A program made the position numbers and the translations under genes. Positions 60,329-64,000 of a stretch of DNA of 64,000 nucleotides are shown piece by piece. Numbering within the stretch: position 1 is the first letter of the stretch; the number at the start of each line of letters is the position of its first letter. Origin of the DNA: an uncultured Porticoccus sp. (GTDB lineage Bacteria > Pseudomonadota > Gammaproteobacteria > Pseudomonadales > Porticoccaceae); NCBI GenBank assembly GCA_947259505.1, contig CAMYLT010000007.1:62001-126000 (forward strand). The letters are read 5' to 3'. The notes below the pieces were generated by a model, which was given only the letters and a program-made list of their open reading frames with translations, was not told the DNA's origin and searched no databases.

Positions 60329-61429
60329 ATGAAGTTCAGCGTATTGCGAGAAGAGTTTTTAAAACCCCTTCAGCTGGTGGTGGGCGTTGTTGAGCGCCGC
60401 CAGACATTGCCAATCCTCTCCAATGTTTTAATCAGTCTCCGAGATGGTCGTTTGGCGCTGACAGGGACAGATCTTGAGGTGGAAATCATTGGCCGGTTAT
60501 CGCCAGAAAAAATCGCTGATGAGGGAGAAATAACCGTTCCGGCAAGAAAGCTGATGGATATCTGTCGATCGCTTCCCGATGGATCTGAGCTGACGCTAGT
60601 AGAAGATGGTGGCCGGATGTTGGTAACCAGTGGCCGTAGCCGCTTCACTTTGTCCACGCTCCCTGCCAATGAATTTCCCAGTGTTGATGACGGCCCAGGT
60701 AGTTGTGAGTTTACTATTGAGCAGTTGGTGTTTAAGCAGCTATTGGATAGCACAGCTTTTGCAATGGCCCAACAAGATGTTCGCTATTACCTTAATGGCA
60801 TGTTGCTCGAAGTCGGAGAAGGTCGTGTCCGTGCGGTCTCTACAGACGGCCATCGCTTGGCCATGAAAGATGCGTCACTGCCGATGGTGCAGAGCGCTGT
60901 GACCCAAGCCATTGTCCCGCGCAAAGCCGTAATTGAGTTATCCAGACTTCTCGGCGGGGAAGAGGATGTTTCAGTTGTGTTGGGCAATAACCATATCCGT
61001 GTGACGACGCCTGACTTCCGCTTTACCTCAAAATTGGTGGATGGTGCTTACCCGGATTATGAGCGTGTATTACCAAAGGGTGGCGATAAGCTGCTGATTG
61101 GTAATCGAGAAGAGCTTCGCAATGCCTTTAGCAGGACATCCATTCTTTCCAATGAAAAATATCGTGGTGTACGCCTGCTGCTCGGTGACGGTTTGTTGAC
61201 GATGACGGCAAATAATCCGGAGCAGGAAGAGGCGCAGGAAGAGGTGGTAGTCAATTACAATGCGGGTGATCTCGAGGTTGGGTTTAATGTCAGCTACATC
61301 ATCGACGTATTAAACGTTCTTCGCGGTAACGATGTTCGCTTTACCTTATCCGACGCCAACAGCAGCGCCCTGATGCAGGACCCTGCTGATGAGAGCGCCG
61401 TTTATGTCGTTATGCCGATGCGTCTTTAA
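60329..61429 (+). CDS. dnaN: DNA polymerase III beta sliding clamp
   Basis: A 366-aa clamp subunit with three similar domains. It has MKFSVLREEFLKPLQLVVGVVERRQTLPILSNVLI at the N-terminus and the C-terminal YVVMPMRL that forms part of the peptide-binding pocket. It lies 87 bases after dnaA and 23 before recF. Confidence 0.97.
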   Translation: MKFSVLREEFLKPLQLVVGVVERRQTLPILSNVLISLRDGRLALTGTDLEVEIIGRLSPEKIADEGEITVPARKLMDICRSLPDGSELTLVEDGGRMLVTSGRSRFTLSTLPANEFPSVDDGPGSCEFTIEQLVFKQLLDSTAFAMAQQDVRYYLNGMLLEVGEGRVRAVSTDGHRLAMKDASLPMVQSAVTQAIVPRKAVIELSRLLGGEEDVSVVLGNNHIRVTTPDFRFTSKLVDGAYPDYERVLPKGGDKLLIGNREELRNAFSRTSILSNEKYRGVRLLLGDGLLTMTANNPEQEEAQEEVVVNYNAGDLEVGFNVSYIIDVLNVLRGNDVRFTLSDANSSALMQDPADESAVYVVMPMRL

Positions 61430-61452
61430 CGGCCTAAGCACCCCTTTACCAT

Positions 61453-62565
61453 ATGCCCCTGACAAAGCTGGATGTATTTGGCTTAAGAAACCTTAAATCT
61501 GTCCAGCTTGCTCTTAGCCCAGCCATCAATATTTTCTATGGGAATAACGGAAGCGGCAAAACCAGTTTATTAGAAGCGGTTTTTCTCCTTGGGCGCGCTC
61601 GCTCTTTCCGAAGTCGAATACTCCAGTCCGTTATAAACGCAGATGAGCATCAGTGCACCGTCTTTGGTCTGACTCAAAATCTGGGCAGCGCTATGCCTGT
61701 GGGCGTAACGCGAAATAGGCAGGGTGGCGGTGTATTTAAGGTGGGTGGTCAGGCAGTAAGTGCGGCATCTTCACTTGCGGAAGCATTGCCCCTTCTGCTG
61801 ATTAATCAAGACAGCTTTAATCTCTTGGAGGGCTCACCGCAACACAGGAGACGTTTTGTTGATTGGGGTGTGTTCCATGTGGAACATGGCTGCCAGCAGT
61901 TGGTGCAACGTTTTCAGCGGATTCTTAAACAACGCAATTCGTTATTGCGGCATGATAGAATAGACGGCGATCTTTTGGTTGTTTGGGATCGAGAATTCGA
62001 AGATGTTGCATGTGCTATCACAACAGCGCGGGAAAATTACTTACAACAATTGCTGCCTATTATAAGGCGGGTGCTCAGTGAGTTATCGCCCACACTTGAA
62101 GATGTAGATTTCGAGCTATACGCAGGATGGGATAATACTAAACCACTGTCTTCTATTCTTGAAATGGACCGTCGTCGTGACCAGCAGTTTAAGACCACGC
62201 ACCACGGACCACACCGCGCCGATTTGAAAATCCGTTTTGAACGGCATATGGCCAATGAGCACTTGTCGAGGGGGCAGATCAAAATCCTTGCTATTGCCAT
62301 GCTGCTTGCGCAGGGCTATCTGTTTCATCAGCGAACTGGGCGGCACTGTGTATACCTTGTTGATGACTTGGCAGCAGAATTGGATGTGCACCACAAAAGA
62401 TTGGTAGGAAAGCTGTTGCTGGATATGGGCGCACAAGTACTTATAACAGGAACAGATAGGACTTTTTTACGAGATATTTGGACAGAGCTGCAGCCTGAAC
62501 AAATAAAGGTGTTCCATGTGGAACATGGCCAGATCCACGAAATAAAGGCAGACATCAGTGAATAA
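61453..62565 (+). CDS. recF: DNA replication and repair protein RecF
   Basis: A 370-aa SMC-like ATPase for gap repair. Walker A GNNGSGKTSLLEAVF (from residue 30), signature LSRGQIKILAIAMLLAQG and Walker B YLVDDLAAELD are present. Two parS-like 16-mers in the gene both encode FHVEHG in the same frame (about residues 140-145 and 355-360), so the second site lies near the C-terminus. Confidence 0.96.
   Translation: MPLTKLDVFGLRNLKSVQLALSPAINIFYGNNGSGKTSLLEAVFLLGRARSFRSRILQSVINADEHQCTVFGLTQNLGSAMPVGVTRNRQGGGVFKVGGQAVSAASSLAEALPLLLINQDSFNLLEGSPQHRRRFVDWGVFHVEHGCQQLVQRFQRILKQRNSLLRHDRIDGDLLVVWDREFEDVACAITTARENYLQQLLPIIRRVLSELSPTLEDVDFELYAGWDNTKPLSSILEMDRRRDQQFKTTHHGPHRADLKIRFERHMANEHLSRGQIKILAIAMLLAQGYLFHQRTGRHCVYLVDDLAAELDVHHKRLVGKLLLDMGAQVLITGTDRTFLRDIWTELQPEQIKVFHVEHGQIHEIKADISE
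61871..61886. promoter_or_regulatory. parS-like ParB site 1 inside recF
   Basis: TGTTCCATGTGGAACA has perfect 7-base arms around a TG centre. The known Pseudomonas parS consensus is TGTTCCACGTGGAACA, so only the central CG is changed to TG. It is a candidate centromere-like loading site for the ParB encoded at 49853-50722. Confidence 0.72.
62510..62525. promoter_or_regulatory. parS-like ParB site 2 inside recF
   Basis: The same 16-mer as at 61871, TGTTCCATGTGGAACA, recurs 639 bases downstream in the same reading frame. Two identical copies in one gene near the origin make chance unlikely. Confidence 0.72.
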
Positions 62566-62569
62566 CTGA

Positions 62570-64000
<1,431 letters not shown>

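Overview
The window looks like the chromosomal replication-origin region of an aerobic gammaproteobacterium. Gene content and order are closest to Pseudomonas and the Cellvibrio-like marine gammaproteobacteria. The evidence is the parA-parB-rsmG-mnmG, rpmH-rnpA-yidD-yidC-mnmE and dnaA-dnaN-recF-gyrB sets, the polA-[sRNA]-engB locus, the thrB-znuA-zur-znuCB neighbourhood and the cox-surf1-ctaA-ctaB-sco order. No species can be named from sequence alone. Coding density is high and almost every gene is ordinary core metabolism. I see no phage, insertion sequence, CRISPR array, tRNA or rRNA.

Layout. (1) 1-500: the end of a probable engB gene, then two near-identical tandem small-RNA genes on the minus strand, each with its own sigma-E/AlgU-type promoter and intrinsic terminator. 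(2) 495-7414: polA, a degenerate homoserine-kinase-like gene, and the zinc-uptake regulon znuA / zur-znuC-znuB with Zur-box-like sites. (3) 7426-16168: cytochrome c oxidase subunits and assembly factors (coxB, coxA, ctaG, coxC, DUF2909, surf1, a C-x3-C membrane protein, ctaA, ctaB, sco). (4) 16356-24667: a MATE transporter, small conserved genes, aroE, hemF, tsaC, purE, dprA and a LysM protein. (5) 24804-33348: def-fmt-rsmB, trkA-trkH, a TPR protein, and a rimB-rimK cluster followed by an aspartoacylase-like hydrolase. (6) 33373-39168: an orphan TRAP binding lipoprotein, uvrD, a HexR-type regulator with a palindromic operator, and a persulfide dioxygenase/TauE pair. (7) 39327-49681: glmS-glmU and the complete atpIBEFHAGDC operon. 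(8) 49853-54044: parB-parA-rsmG-mnmG. (9) 54045-64000: two DnaA-box-rich intergenic regions flank rpmH-rnpA-yidD-yidC-mnmE, followed by dnaA-dnaN-recF-gyrB, with gyrB cut by the window edge. Two parS-like 16-mers lie inside recF.

The most unusual items are: the duplicated polA-linked sRNA with conserved sigma-E-type promoters and repeated UCCCCAA motifs; the homoserine-kinase homologue that has lost the catalytic HxD, Asn and metal-binding Asp residues; the split of DnaA boxes into two clusters either side of an apparently inverted rpmH-mnmE block; and the paired parS variants in recF. Coordinates of starts were adjusted where Shine-Dalgarno (SD) spacing or family alignment favoured a different start from the longest open frame. 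No database search or folding program was run.
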